From assembly GCA_964622545.1 (NCBI GenBank), contig CAZUQM010000016.1:70683-134682 (forward strand): DNA of 64,000 nucleotides, in the 5' to 3' direction. Below the pieces are notes generated by a model. It was not told the DNA's origin, made no database searches, and saw nothing but the letters and a program-made list of their open reading frames with translations. Below are positions 27,207-36,789 of the stretch, piece after piece; the first letter of the stretch is position 1; every line of letters starts with the position of its first letter. Position numbers and translations under genes: made by a program. Origin of the DNA: JAFGLZ01 sp964622545 (GTDB taxonomy: Bacteria > Planctomycetota > Phycisphaerae > UBA1845 > JAFGLZ01).

Positions 27207-28427
27207 TTACTCAAAGCTCAGCGCCGCGGCCGGGTCGAGCCGGGCCACACGCACCGCCGGATAGAGCGAACCGATGACGCCGGCGAGCACGCCGACCGCC
27301 ACGGCGAGCATGATGAAATCGATCGAGACGTCCACCGTCATGAGCGGGCGAATCCGCTCGATGAGCGTCTTCGTGCCGAACGACAGCACGATGCCGAGCG
27401 CCGTGCCGACGCACGAGAGGATCAGGGCCTCGGTCATGCACTGCCGGATGAGGAAGAGCCGCCCGGCTCCGAGCGACTTGAGCACGCCGATCTCGCGGGT
27501 CCGCTCGAGCACCATCGTGTACGTCGTCAGCAGGACGAAGAAGACGGCGAAGATCAGCACGACCACGCTGAAGACGTTGATGAACATGAAGACCTGGGCG
27601 AAGCTCTGATTGAGCAGCCGTTCGTAGGAGGCCTTGTCGATGACCTGGAGTCGCGCGACGTCCTCGATGGCCCGGGCCACGGCCCGCTGCCCTTGCTCGC
27701 CGAGCCGGCGCATCGGCTCGCTGATCCGCACGAAGTAGATGCTGCTCCAAGGGATGCCGCTGTTCTGGATGTGCCGCAGGGTCTGGATCGGGGCGAAGAC
27801 GCGCCCGGCCGCTCCGGCCTCGAAGATGCCGACGATCGTGAATGGGCGACCGAGGTAGTCGACCCGTTGGCCGACCTTGTAGCCGCCGACCCGCGCCAGG
27901 CGGCTGTCGATGACGAGCTCGCAGCCGAGCTGCAGCTCTTGCCGGGTGACCTTCTCGGGATCGTAGGCGCCGCGCTCGTTTCGCTTGGCATCGAGGATCT
28001 TGGCGAAGCGGCCGTCCTTGTCGTAGAGCCGACCGGCGAGCCATTCGCGGTCGCCGAGGAAGTACTTGAAGTCGTCGCGGTGCACCCCGAAGACCCGCTG
28101 CTCCTGCCCGCCGAGTTGGATCTGATGGAAGAAGGCGGGGATGGCGCGCTCGACGGCGGGGCGGTCGTCGATGCGGATGCCCTCGATCTTGGCCTGGTAT
28201 TTGTGGCTGAGCGGCGCGCCGCTGGTGAAGATCAGGCTCCGGCCCTCGGGCAAGACCAGCAGCTCGGCCTGGACGCTGACCACGCGATCGGCCACCTCGT
28301 TGAGCGTGCCGTGAGACAGTCCCAGCATGGTGACCAGCATGCACACGCCGAGGCACACGGCCGCAACGGACATGGCCGACCGGACCTTGCGGTGCAGGAT
28401 GTTGGCCAGAGCCAGCGAGTGGACCAT
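27207..28427 (-). CDS. ABC transporter permease, MacB/FtsX (DevC-like) type
   Basis: A 406-residue membrane protein. The N-terminal helix (VAAVCLGVCMLVTMLGL), a large extracytoplasmic domain (~45-275), and three C-terminal helices (VVVLIFAVFFVLLTTYTMV, ALILSCVGTALGIVL, and FIMLAVAVGVLAGVIG) are the FtsX/MacB permease plan. The segment ERTREIGVLKSLGAGR is the usual cytoplasmic loop that contacts the ATPase. The start ATG at 28427 shares one base with the stop of the HAD gene (TGATG), so translation is coupled; GAGGAG lies upstream. No ATP-binding subunit is encoded in the window, which is unusual. Such transporters move lipids, lipoproteins or peptides rather than small solutes. Confidence 0.88.
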   Translation of the reverse strand: MVHSLALANILHRKVRSAMSVAAVCLGVCMLVTMLGLSHGTLNEVADRVVSVQAELLVLPEGRSLIFTSGAPLSHKYQAKIEGIRIDDRPAVERAIPAFFHQIQLGGQEQRVFGVHRDDFKYFLGDREWLAGRLYDKDGRFAKILDAKRNERGAYDPEKVTRQELQLGCELVIDSRLARVGGYKVGQRVDYLGRPFTIVGIFEAGAAGRVFAPIQTLRHIQNSGIPWSSIYFVRISEPMRRLGEQGQRAVARAIEDVARLQVIDKASYERLLNQSFAQVFMFINVFSVVVLIFAVFFVLLTTYTMVLERTREIGVLKSLGAGRLFLIRQCMTEALILSCVGTALGIVLSFGTKTLIERIRPLMTVDVSIDFIMLAVAVGVLAGVIGSLYPAVRVARLDPAAALSFE

Positions 28428-29011
28428 CAGCTCTCCTCGATCAGGGGCGTCAGCTCGTCCAGGGCCCGGATCACGTGATCGGCCTGGTCGTGCCAATCGG
28501 GCAGATCGGTTTCGGGCCAGAGCAGGACGGTTCGCGCCCCGGCCGCGTTACCCGATTGGACGTCAAAGAGGTAGTCGCCCACCATCCATGCCTCGGCCGG
28601 GTCGACGCCCAGGGCGCGGCAGATCTCCACGACCGGTTCGGGCGACGGCTTGATCGCGCCGTCCTCGCGGGTGCGGATGACGTCGAACAGCAGGCGATGC
28701 TTGGCCAGGACGGTCTCGGCCGAGACCCGCGAGTTGCGGGTCAGCACCGCGGTCTTGATGCCTCGGGCGAGCAACCAGTCGAGGACCTCGCGGGCGCCGG
28801 TGTTCAGCGTGCTGGCCCGGGCGGCCTCGGCCTCGCAGCGGTGGAGGATCTCCTCTTTCTCGCGGCGTGTCTCGGGGCCCATGGTCTCCATGGCCTCGAG
28901 GATCGGGCCGGCGTCCCGATCCATGCCCATCTGCTCACGTATCCACCCGAAGTCCAGATAGGGCTCGGTGAGCGTCCCGTCCATATCGAAGATAACGGCA
29001 CGGGTCGGCAT
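28427..29011 (-). CDS. HAD-superfamily phosphatase (phosphoglycolate-phosphatase-like)
   Basis: A 194-residue cytoplasmic protein with all four HAD motifs: D-M-D-G-T in AVIFDMDGTLTEP, Thr in AVLTRNS, Lys in KPSPEPV, and GDYLFDVQSGNAAG. A small helical cap follows motif I. This is the size and type of phosphoglycolate phosphatase and related enzymes, but substrate specificity in the family is broad. It is the first gene of a three-gene minus-strand operon with the ABC permease and the sulfatase-like hydrolase. The start has only a weak ribosome site. A complete dispersed repeat lies about 50 bases upstream of the start and may affect its promoter. Confidence 0.88.
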   Translation of the reverse strand: MPTRAVIFDMDGTLTEPYLDFGWIREQMGMDRDAGPILEAMETMGPETRREKEEILHRCEAEAARASTLNTGAREVLDWLLARGIKTAVLTRNSRVSAETVLAKHRLLFDVIRTREDGAIKPSPEPVVEICRALGVDPAEAWMVGDYLFDVQSGNAAGARTVLLWPETDLPDWHDQADHVIRALDELTPLIEES

Positions 29012-29059
29012 GGAGCGGCGTCTCCTGCTCTGGGGCCTTCGGCGCGTCGCCGGAGAAGG

Positions 29060-29242
29060 CTAGTGGTCCAACACCATTGAATCTGTCGGTTGCCCAGCTT
29101 CGGGGCGGCCGTCGGAAACGCGACTGTCAAGGAGCGTTGCTGTTCAAGCGCTTCAACAACACAGCTCCCTCACGGTCGCTGCTCTGCGTGGCGTCTCACC
29201 CTCCTGACCGGCCCCACAAAGACAAGTGTGGTCAGGTACTAG
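29060..29242 (+). repeat. Complete 183-bp CTAG-ended dispersed repeat (MITE-like)
   Basis: The element begins CTAGTGGTCCAACACCA and ends GGTCAGGTACTAG, with CTAG at both borders. Internally it holds an imperfect inverted pair, GCGACTGTCAAGGAGCG against CAGCTCCCTCACGGTCGC, around a TTCAAGCGCTTCAA palindrome, so a transcript or single strand could fold into a hairpin. The copy at 41546-41729 is closely similar in the opposite orientation. The right-end CTAG supplies the TAG stop codon of the SMP-30 gene on the minus strand. Confidence 0.8.
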
Positions 29243-30171
29243 GGGCGACGGTCACCGGTCGAGGCGAGCGGGATGGCGTACAGGCTCGTTCGTGCGGTGA
29301 TGAAGAGCGTGTGACGGCCGTCGGCGCCGAACTCGCAGTTGGCGGCGGTCTCCGGCGTCAGGATCGTCCCGAGCAGCTTGCCCGTCTTGTCGAAGACGTA
29401 CACGCCCTCCTTGCCGGTTACATAGATCCGCCCGTCCGTGTCGGCCCGGATGCCGTCGGGGTTGCCCTGCGACGGCTTCATTGTGGCGAAGACCCGCCCG
29501 TTCCTCAGCTTGTTGTCGGCGGTGACCTCGAAGATCCGCAGGTGCTTGGGCTCGCCCGAGTCGGCGATGACCAGGTGCTTCTGGTCGGGCATGAAGCACA
29601 GGCCGTTCGGCCGATCGAAATCGTCGACGACGGGATAGAGCTTGTCGTTCTTCGGATCGAGGCAGAAGACGTACCGTTTGGGCAGCTCCTGGCGCTCGGG
29701 GGCCAGACCGTAGCCGGGATCGGTGAACCAGATCGTGCCGTCGTCCTTGACGGCCGCATCGTTCGGGGCGTTGAAGCGCTTGCCGTTGTACCGGTCGGCC
29801 ACGACGGTGCAGGTCCGCTTGCCGTCGAGCGTCATTCGCGTGACGCGTCGGGCGGCGTGCTCGCAGCTGATCAGGCGGCCCTGGAGGTCGAGCGTATGGC
29901 CGTTGGCCTTGTGGCTGGGTTTGAGCCAGGTGCTCAGGCCGTCGGCCTTGCTCCAGCGTTTGACCTCGTTGGCGGGGATGTCGCTGAAGAGCAGGTAGTC
30001 GCCCTTGGCGATCCAAACGGGCCCTTCGGTGAAGGTCATCCCGCCGGCGAGCTTGGACAGCTTGCTCGTGGGCGTGAGGATCTTCTTGAACTCGGGCGAT
30101 CGGACGTCGAAGCCGTCGCCGCCGGCCGCGGCGGTCGCGGCCAACAAGGCCAGACAGGTCGATGCGATCAT
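29239..30171 (-). CDS. Secreted SMP-30/gluconolactonase-like lactonase
   Basis: A 310-residue protein with AAGGAGG before the ATG at 30171. It has a short signal peptide (MIASTCLALLAATAAAGG). The six-bladed propeller of the SMP-30/gluconolaconase group is marked by TFTEGPVWI, an LLFSDI strand, RFNAPNDAAVKDDGTIWFTDPGYG, RPNGLCFMPD and GNPDGIRADTDGRIYVT; the Glu, Asn and Asp metal ligands of the family can be placed in EGPVW, NAPNDA and NPDGIR. It likely hydrolyses a sugar lactone in the periplasm, with calcium or zinc. The TAG stop lies in the end of a dispersed repeat. It is not obviously linked to neighbours. Confidence 0.9.
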   Translation of the reverse strand: MIASTCLALLAATAAAGGDGFDVRSPEFKKILTPTSKLSKLAGGMTFTEGPVWIAKGDYLLFSDIPANEVKRWSKADGLSTWLKPSHKANGHTLDLQGRLISCEHAARRVTRMTLDGKRTCTVVADRYNGKRFNAPNDAAVKDDGTIWFTDPGYGLAPERQELPKRYVFCLDPKNDKLYPVVDDFDRPNGLCFMPDQKHLVIADSGEPKHLRIFEVTADNKLRNGRVFATMKPSQGNPDGIRADTDGRIYVTGKEGVYVFDKTGKLLGTILTPETAANCEFGADGRHTLFITARTSLYAIPLASTGDRRP

Positions 30172-30663
30172 GGTGTGGACCTCCTTCGTGTCGCTCGCGT
30201 CATCGCGAGGGCTGTAGTGTCGAAGATGGGCGAGGGGATGTCCAGGGGCGTCTGCTGTGCTCGGAAGGCAGAGGCTGGCACCTGGGCTGCCGAGGCAAGC
30301 AGACGGGGTCGCAACGGCAGGTCGATTGGGCAGAAGGGGATCGCCGTCTGCGACGGGTCTGCAGGTGCCGGAAGGGATTCCGGCGGGAGTGCGTGCGTGA
30401 GGGGATTCTCGCACGAGACCTCCGTGTCGGTTAGGACACCTTGGTGGATGAGAACGCTCAAGCCGGGCGGCGGTGAGGTTTTGCCACACGCCGAATTCGT
30501 GTCCCCCACCGCTGAAACGATGGGCGACGCTGTCGCGTTTTCACGGCAGCGATTGGCTCCTTTCGGACGGTCGTCACGGCGCTGCTCACCGAGCAGGTCT
30601 GCTCGCAGAACGGGTCTGCTCCGAGAGCAGGTCTGCTCCATGAGCAGGGGCACAGGAAAGATT
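30172..30663. other. Intergenic region with GAGCAGGTCTGCTC palindromes and a repeat remnant
   Basis: About 490 bases between two minus-strand genes. It contains two copies of the palindrome-like word GAGCAGGTCTGCTC (near 30591 and 30636) plus related GTCTGCTCC words. It also holds a ~45-bp segment (30471-30516), ending GTCCCCCACCGCTGAA, that recurs near 41922-41962. No gene is convincing. Confidence 0.5.
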
Positions 30664-31860
30664 CTACCGACCGTCGCCGCGGGAGGGCTTGGGTAGGAAG
30701 CAGACCACGATCGCCGAGAGCGCCACGACCAGGCCGCTGACAAAGAACGGCAGGTCGATCGATCCGCTGAGGAACGACGGCACCGGGCCGGTGTAATCGG
30801 CCAGCCACCCCGCGATGAGCGGGCCGATGGCCATGCCGAACGTGCTCATGGCCAGAACGGTGGCCACGTCGGAGGCGCGTCGCTCGGGCCGCGCGTACTC
30901 CTGCATGTACCACGCGTTCATGGGCACCCAGATGGCGGCGCCGATGGGGTCGTGCAGGAACCACACGGCCACGGCGCCGACGACGCCCGTGGGAAAGACC
31001 GTCGCCGAGACGAAGAGGCCCTCGAGCACGACGGTGAAGATGAACAGCCCCTTGTTGGGCCGCGTGACCCAGAAGGCCGCCAGCATCATCGGCAGGCCGA
31101 GGCTGATCCGATGCAGGATGCTGACCAGGGCGACGTGATGGTTGGCCAGATCGAACTTGTCCTCGAAGAACAGGAGCTGCATCTGAGAATGGCTGATGGA
31201 CAGGCCGAGCTGGAAGGTGAAGTTGAACACGGCCATCAGGATCAGCACCGGCGGCAGGCCCAGGATGTTGATTCGTTTCTTGACCAACTGAACGGCCTCT
31301 TCGGGACGGGGCTCGCGGAGCCATCCGACGACCAGAACGAACGAAGCCACGAGCAGCCCGCAGGCCACGAACATCGGCAGGGCCAGCACCTCCTTACCCG
31401 GCTTGCCCCAGACCAGGGCGTAGACGACCAGCGCTCCAAGCGCGTGACAGGTGAACTCGAAACCGCGGGCCAGCCGGATGTTCAGCAGGAAGGCCGCGCT
31501 GCTGGTCTCGAAGACGAGGACCCCTTGGAGGGCTTCGTAGATGCCGCTGGCCGCGCGCTGCAGCACGCGGAGGAGCGTCTGGGCCGCCACGCTCGCCGTC
31601 ACGGGCGTGGCCAGGCAGGCCACCGCGCACAGGGCCAGGCTCGTGGAGAAGAACCGCTTGCGCCCGAAGAGGTCGGCCAGCCAGCCGGCGCCGATCGGCA
31701 CCAGCATCATCATGAGATTGCTGGCCGCGTAGATCCACCCCATCTGGGCGTAGCTGATCCTGTTCTCCTTCAGCCAGAGCGGCAGGACCAGGTCGTAGAT
31801 GCCGAAGGACAGGCCGAAGATGACGGCCGTGGTCGTGATGACGAAGACGTTGCGACGCAT
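30664..31860 (-). CDS. Major facilitator superfamily transporter
   Basis: A 398-residue polytopic inner-membrane protein with about 12 hydrophobic helices. The MFS signature between helices 2 and 3 reads GWLADLFGRKRFF, matching G-x-x-x-D-x-x-G-R-K. The second half repeats the fold with a short WVTRPNKG loop, and an intracellular loop (~205-220) carries EEAVQLVKKR. The resemblance is to drug or sugar efflux-type MFS proteins; the substrate cannot be read from the sequence. It stands alone, between an SMP-30 lactonase gene and a sigma-54 activator gene. The ATG at 31860 has a weak ribosome site; no earlier start is plausible. Confidence 0.88.
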   Translation of the reverse strand: MRRNVFVITTTAVIFGLSFGIYDLVLPLWLKENRISYAQMGWIYAASNLMMMLVPIGAGWLADLFGRKRFFSTSLALCAVACLATPVTASVAAQTLLRVLQRAASGIYEALQGVLVFETSSAAFLLNIRLARGFEFTCHALGALVVYALVWGKPGKEVLALPMFVACGLLVASFVLVVGWLREPRPEEAVQLVKKRINILGLPPVLILMAVFNFTFQLGLSISHSQMQLLFFEDKFDLANHHVALVSILHRISLGLPMMLAAFWVTRPNKGLFIFTVVLEGLFVSATVFPTGVVGAVAVWFLHDPIGAAIWVPMNAWYMQEYARPERRASDVATVLAMSTFGMAIGPLIAGWLADYTGPVPSFLSGSIDLPFFVSGLVVALSAIVVCFLPKPSRGDGR

Positions 31861-32186
31861 AGAGGTCTTACCGCTACCGGTGCGGGCGTAATCCGAATCA
31901 TTCCTTGTAGTCGATCGGAGGTGTGTCGTCGAGGGGGGCGGCTCGAACGGAGCCGCAGGGACCAGGGACGAGGGAATAGGGACGAGGGAAGCTCATCCCG
32001 GGTTCCGCTTCGCTGGAGCCGGGGCTACGATCCGCCGGCCCTACGGGCCGAGTCGCCGTCGGGGACGCGACGGTGAAGGAGGGTAGTCGTTCCAGCGCTC
32101 CAACGACACAGCTCCCTGACGGTCGCTGCTCTGAGCGGCGTCCCGCCCACCTGATGGGAACGCACAGAGACAGGTTTGGTCGGGTG
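31861..32186. other. Intergenic region with a G-rich tract and repeat copy
   Basis: The stretch 31958-31988 holds five GGG runs spaced by four bases (GGGACCAGGGACGAGGG type), a possible G-quadruplex on the plus strand. The remainder is occupied by a truncated copy of the CTAG-ended repeat (from about 32049). It lies between the MFS start and the sigma-54 activator stop. Confidence 0.55.

Positions 32187-32190
<4 letters not shown>
32049..32190 (+). repeat. Left-truncated copy of the CTAG-ended dispersed repeat
   Basis: It matches the copy at 29060 from GTCGGGGACGCGACGGTGAA through CACAGCTCCCTGACGGTCGC to the right end CGGGTGCTAG. The left terminus and its CTAG are missing. The right-end CTAG (32187-32190) forms the TAG stop of the sigma-54 activator gene on the minus strand. 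Confidence 0.72.
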
Positions 32191-33533
<1,343 letters not shown>

Positions 33534-34531
33534 GAGAGGCTACGTCCTCGGATGTCATCCCATACTACGTCGCTACCGTTGATTCAACGCGCGAGCCCCT
33601 AGGCTGTCAAGAGCGGGCGCGTTTGAGACATTCTCCGATGGTCAAGAGATCGTCGGCCCGAGGGCGATGGCGCTGCGCTTCGAGGGCTGGTGCTTCGTCT
33701 CGGGTGAGATGACGGCTCGCCCTCCCGTGCCCACCGGTTGGGCCCTTCACACCACGCGAGACAGGGCACGACAGCTGAACGGAGCCGGGATACGGCAGCC
33801 GATTGTCCGACGATGGGCCGCGACAGCTCTGGGCACTATTGCGCAGTGGGTGGGTCTGGTCTGGGTAATCGGTCGGCCATGCCCCCAAGCCGAGCCGGGA
33901 GCGGCGAGACGCGATTGGATCGCAATATGTTTACATATAGAGACTTGCAATGATCCGCACGAATTCCGTTTCGTTGGCACGCTGCGTGTATCTTGCCTGT
34001 AGCAGAGACGTCGAGGGGTTGGCATGGAGCGTCGGCCGTGTGGCCGGGCCGACCCCTTGAGGCGATGGATCGTGTCCGCGCCAGCGGGGTTCGCCCAAGG
34101 CGGTCAAGAGCCCGGGTCGCGTTGGTAACGAGCCCCGCGGACTTATTGCTGGTCATACTCGATCTTACCGGGGCCGATCGTGGCTCCGGAGCGACACGCC
34201 ATCACAGAGCCCGGGGATGCGGTCGGTGCTCCCGCACGCTGCGGAGGCGGCGGGAGCGCCCACGGTGGTAGCCTCTCTGGTCTTCGCCGCCCAGGAAAAC
34301 GAGATGAGGCGGCCACAGATCGCGCCCCGGGCTCTTTGTCTTGGTCACCTCCGAGGCCTGCCTGAAGCTTCTTCACCCTTGACCGAACGTACAGCCGGGA
34401 GCGAGTTCAGGACCTGAAGCACGCGCGTCCCCAGTCGCTTGCCGGCCGACCGCGCGTGGTTCCGCGCCGACCGATGCCGCCGATGGGTGCGAAAATACTG
34501 GTGATTTCGCGTTTTGGGCTTGCGATTTTTG
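33534..34531. other. ~1-kb intergenic region, nothing recognised
   Basis: This is the longest gene-free stretch without an identified repeat. An AT-rich patch with inverted GGATC/GATCC words is at about 33917-33955. Short frames across it have no ribosome site or recognisable product. I see no tRNA, rRNA or known RNA motif. Confidence 0.4.
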
Positions 34532-34560
34532 TTGCATCGTGCCGGGTCGCGCCGTATCCT
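34532..34560 (+). promoter_or_regulatory. Sigma-70-type promoter of the HU gene
   Basis: A -35 box TTGCAT (34532-34537) and a -10 box TATCCT (34555-34560) are separated by 17 bases, the ideal spacing. They lie about 47 bases upstream of the ATG, leaving a short leader with the GGGAGGAG ribosome site. Confidence 0.65.
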
Positions 34561-34606
34561 TTGCCGCATTGGTAAGGGTATTTCGTCTGTCTCAGGGAGG
34601 AGTACA

Positions 34607-34927
34607 ATGGCTAAGAAGAAGGCTGCAAAGAAGACGTCCGGCAAGAAGCCCATGACCAAGTCTCAGATCGCCGCAGCACTCGCCGAGCACCTCGAGATTC
34701 CCAAGAAGCAAGCGACCGAAGGGTTGGACTACCTCGCGGAGCTCGCTTACAAGGAGGCCAAGAACGGCTTCACCATTCCGGGAATCGGTAAGCTCGTCCT
34801 CGTGCAACGCAAGGCTCGGATGGGTCGCAACCCGCAGACGGGTGAAGCGATCAAGATCCCGGCCAAGAAGGTGGTCAAGTTCCGCGTGGCCAAGGCCGCG
34901 AAGGACGCCATCCTTCCGAGCAAGTAG
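34607..34927 (+). CDS. HU/IHF-family DNA-binding protein with Lys-rich N-terminus
   Basis: A 106-residue histone-like protein with a strong GGGAGGAG site. The first ~15 residues are Lys/Ala-rich (MAKKKAAKKTSGKKPMTK), an extension seen in some planctomycete and actinobacterial HU homologues. The HU core follows: helices (SQIAAALAEHLEIPKKQA), the beta region FTIPGIGKLVLVQRKARMGRNPQTGEAI with the arm signature G-R-N-P-Q-T-G-x-x-I-x-I, and a final helix. It should bind and bend DNA in the nucleoid. It has its own promoter and a good intrinsic terminator, so it is a strong single-gene unit. Confidence 0.93.
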   Translation: MAKKKAAKKTSGKKPMTKSQIAAALAEHLEIPKKQATEGLDYLAELAYKEAKNGFTIPGIGKLVLVQRKARMGRNPQTGEAIKIPAKKVVKFRVAKAAKDAILPSK

Positions 34928-34966
34928 CCGGCGGTCATTGCGACACAGCCAGGCAGGGGAAAACGC

Positions 34967-35009
34967 GCTGCGACGGGTGTACTCGCCGTCACACCGTCGC
35001 AGCCTTTTT
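34967..35009 (+). terminator. Intrinsic terminator of the HU gene
   Basis: A near-perfect 13-bp stem (left arm GCTGCGACGGGTGT with one bulged G, right arm ACACCGTCGCAGC) with a ten-base loop is followed by CTTTTTG. It begins 40 bases after the HU stop codon. Confidence 0.85.
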
Positions 35010-35071
35010 GCGCGCGGGCCAACCCACATCACCGACGAAGCAACGGTTACGCGACCAGAGACCACCTCGAG

Positions 35072-35100
35072 TTGACACGTCGGCGACGGGGTCTTACCTT
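35072..35100 (+). promoter_or_regulatory. Probable promoter of tRNA-Leu
   Basis: A consensus -35 TTGACA (35072-35077) is followed 17 bases later by TACCTT (35095-35100), a weak -10. An alternative -10 is TATAGG at 35100, but its spacing would be 22. The tRNA begins at 35117. Confidence 0.55.
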
Positions 35101-35116
35101 ATAGGATGGCTCAGGC

Positions 35117-35202
<86 letters not shown>

Positions 35203-35367
35203 GTACACTCTCGGCCGATGCATGCCTGGGAAGGTATGCCTCGGCCGTCCTTGTGCGCGGTGACGTCGGGATGTGCGCTTGCCCGCGCGCATCAGGAAAC
35301 CGGGCCCCGGCGCTCTGGCCAGGACCCGGTTCCACAGGTCAACCGTGCTTGGCCTGCCGGCCGCGAC

Positions 35368-36378
35368 TTAGCAGCGCCGACGACGCAGGCCCATCAGCAG
35401 TCCCCCCGCACTGACGATGAGCAGCGATGCCGGTTCGGGCACGGTCACGGTCCCCACCAGGTCCACGGCCGGGGCGTCGATGTCGAGACCGCCGTACACG
35501 TTGTACGTCAGGTCGATCTCGTAGTAGGCGTTATCGAAACCGGGGATCAGATCGCCCAGGTTGAACTCGAACGATTCGGCGCTGCCGAAGTCGAAGCCGG
35601 CGGGGCTGAAGTCCGGCAGGTCACCGTCTACCTCGACGTCCACGTCGAAGCCGCCGATGTCCGTCAGGGTCAGATCACCGAGGAGCTGGGTATCCAACTC
35701 AAACAGGCTGCCGTCGAAGCCGAAGTTCGGATCGAAGCCGAGAAGGTCAAAGACGTCGATCTCCTGGCCCAGCGGCGAACCCGGCAGGAACGACAGCATC
35801 AGATCGGCGTCGAACGAGCCGCCGATCGACGCGCTGAGCGTGCCGTTCGGATCGATGACACCGTTGGCCGTGTCGGAGGCGTCCATCTCCCACGTGAAGG
35901 CGGTGATCCCCGCGCCTCCGCCGACGGCGAAATCGACGGTGAGGATGTCCGAGCCGATGCCGAACAGCGGCCCGATCAGCGTCTCCGACCAGTCGAAGGA
36001 GGCGTCCACCGACCAGTCGGCATCACCCTTGATGTCGATGTTGAGGTCGTCGATCGTCCCGCCGGAGAGGCTGGGATAATCGAAGGCGACGTTGGCCGTC
36101 CCTGTCGGGTTCGAGATCTTTGTCGACTCGCCCCACGAGTCTTCCCACGAAATCAGCGGCAGATCGAAGCCCGTGCCCGGAATCGCGACCGGGAAGCCGA
36201 AGACCTTATAATAGGCCTGCCCCGAGACGCTCAGCTCCAGACCGCCCGACAGCGACAAGCCGGCCGTCGCCTCCGAGCGGTTCGGGTCAAACACGACACC
36301 GGACGCAAACGGAGCGGCCTGGGCGGTGCCCACCAGCAGTCCAACAACAGCCACACAGTAGATTGATTTCCAGACCAT
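35368..36378 (-). CDS. Secreted PEP-CTERM protein of unknown function
   Basis: A 336-residue protein with a signal peptide (MVWKSIYCVAVVGLLVGTAQAA) and a C-terminal sorting tail: VPEPASLLIVSAGGLLMGLRRRRC, that is, a V-P-E-P motif, one hydrophobic helix and an Arg cluster. PEP-CTERM tails are processed by exosortase and used in envelope or exopolysaccharide export. The body is acidic, Gly/Asp/Phe-rich and beta-like, with several FDWSE, FDADL and IDLTYNVYG segments, resembling calcium-binding or surface proteins. No enzyme motif is seen. The 410 bases upstream carry two 24-bp direct repeats. Confidence 0.85.
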   Translation of the reverse strand: MVWKSIYCVAVVGLLVGTAQAAPFASGVVFDPNRSEATAGLSLSGGLELSVSGQAYYKVFGFPVAIPGTGFDLPLISWEDSWGESTKISNPTGTANVAFDYPSLSGGTIDDLNIDIKGDADWSVDASFDWSETLIGPLFGIGSDILTVDFAVGGGAGITAFTWEMDASDTANGVIDPNGTLSASIGGSFDADLMLSFLPGSPLGQEIDVFDLLGFDPNFGFDGSLFELDTQLLGDLTLTDIGGFDVDVEVDGDLPDFSPAGFDFGSAESFEFNLGDLIPGFDNAYYEIDLTYNVYGGLDIDAPAVDLVGTVTVPEPASLLIVSAGGLLMGLRRRRC

Positions 36379-36789
36379 GATCCTTACCCCTATCCCTGGA
36401 GCCGGGAGCGACCATGCGCGTCGCCAGGCTCCTCTCCACGATCAAACAGCCCTGTCGGGCTCCTCTCCAGAATCAAACAGCGTTATGGAACCGAATGGGT
36501 TTGCAGCCGATTTCAGGCCGGCGTTACGTCGGCCCGGCAACGCAAGCGATGAGTCCCCCTGAGTCATTCGTTTGTAGGGCTGCTAGATTTTGAAGTCAAA
36601 CGGTAATTTGTTTCTATCGTGGCGTCAACGACCGATAACCATGGGCTGGGCCTTGGCCAGGAACGTTGACGGCGAGGGACACCATATCCACATCATATGC
36701 AGCGCAGCGGCTTAGAACGCCGCCTCGGTGCCTGGTGAAGCAGGGAGTGGCCGTGCGAGAAAAACGACAGAACCATGCGGCGAATCGCT
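36379..36789. other. Intergenic region with two direct repeats upstream of the PEP-CTERM gene
   Basis: GGCTCCTCTCCA followed by a variable pair and ATCAAACAGC occurs at about 36427-36450 and again at about 36458-36481, 31 bases apart (three helical turns), 50-100 bases upstream of the minus-strand gene at 36378. An AT-rich patch follows at 36580-36620. Regulatory sites are possible. Confidence 0.5.

Noticed and set aside
26028..28478. Open frame of 816 codons on the plus strand across the sulfatase and permease genes
   Set aside because: It lies antisense to two well-supported genes, has Arg/Gly/Ala/Asp-biased composition from GC-rich codons, and no recognisable domain.
33667..34271. Short plus-strand frames in the 1-kb gap before HU
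   Set aside because: Biased composition, no start signals or family resemblance.
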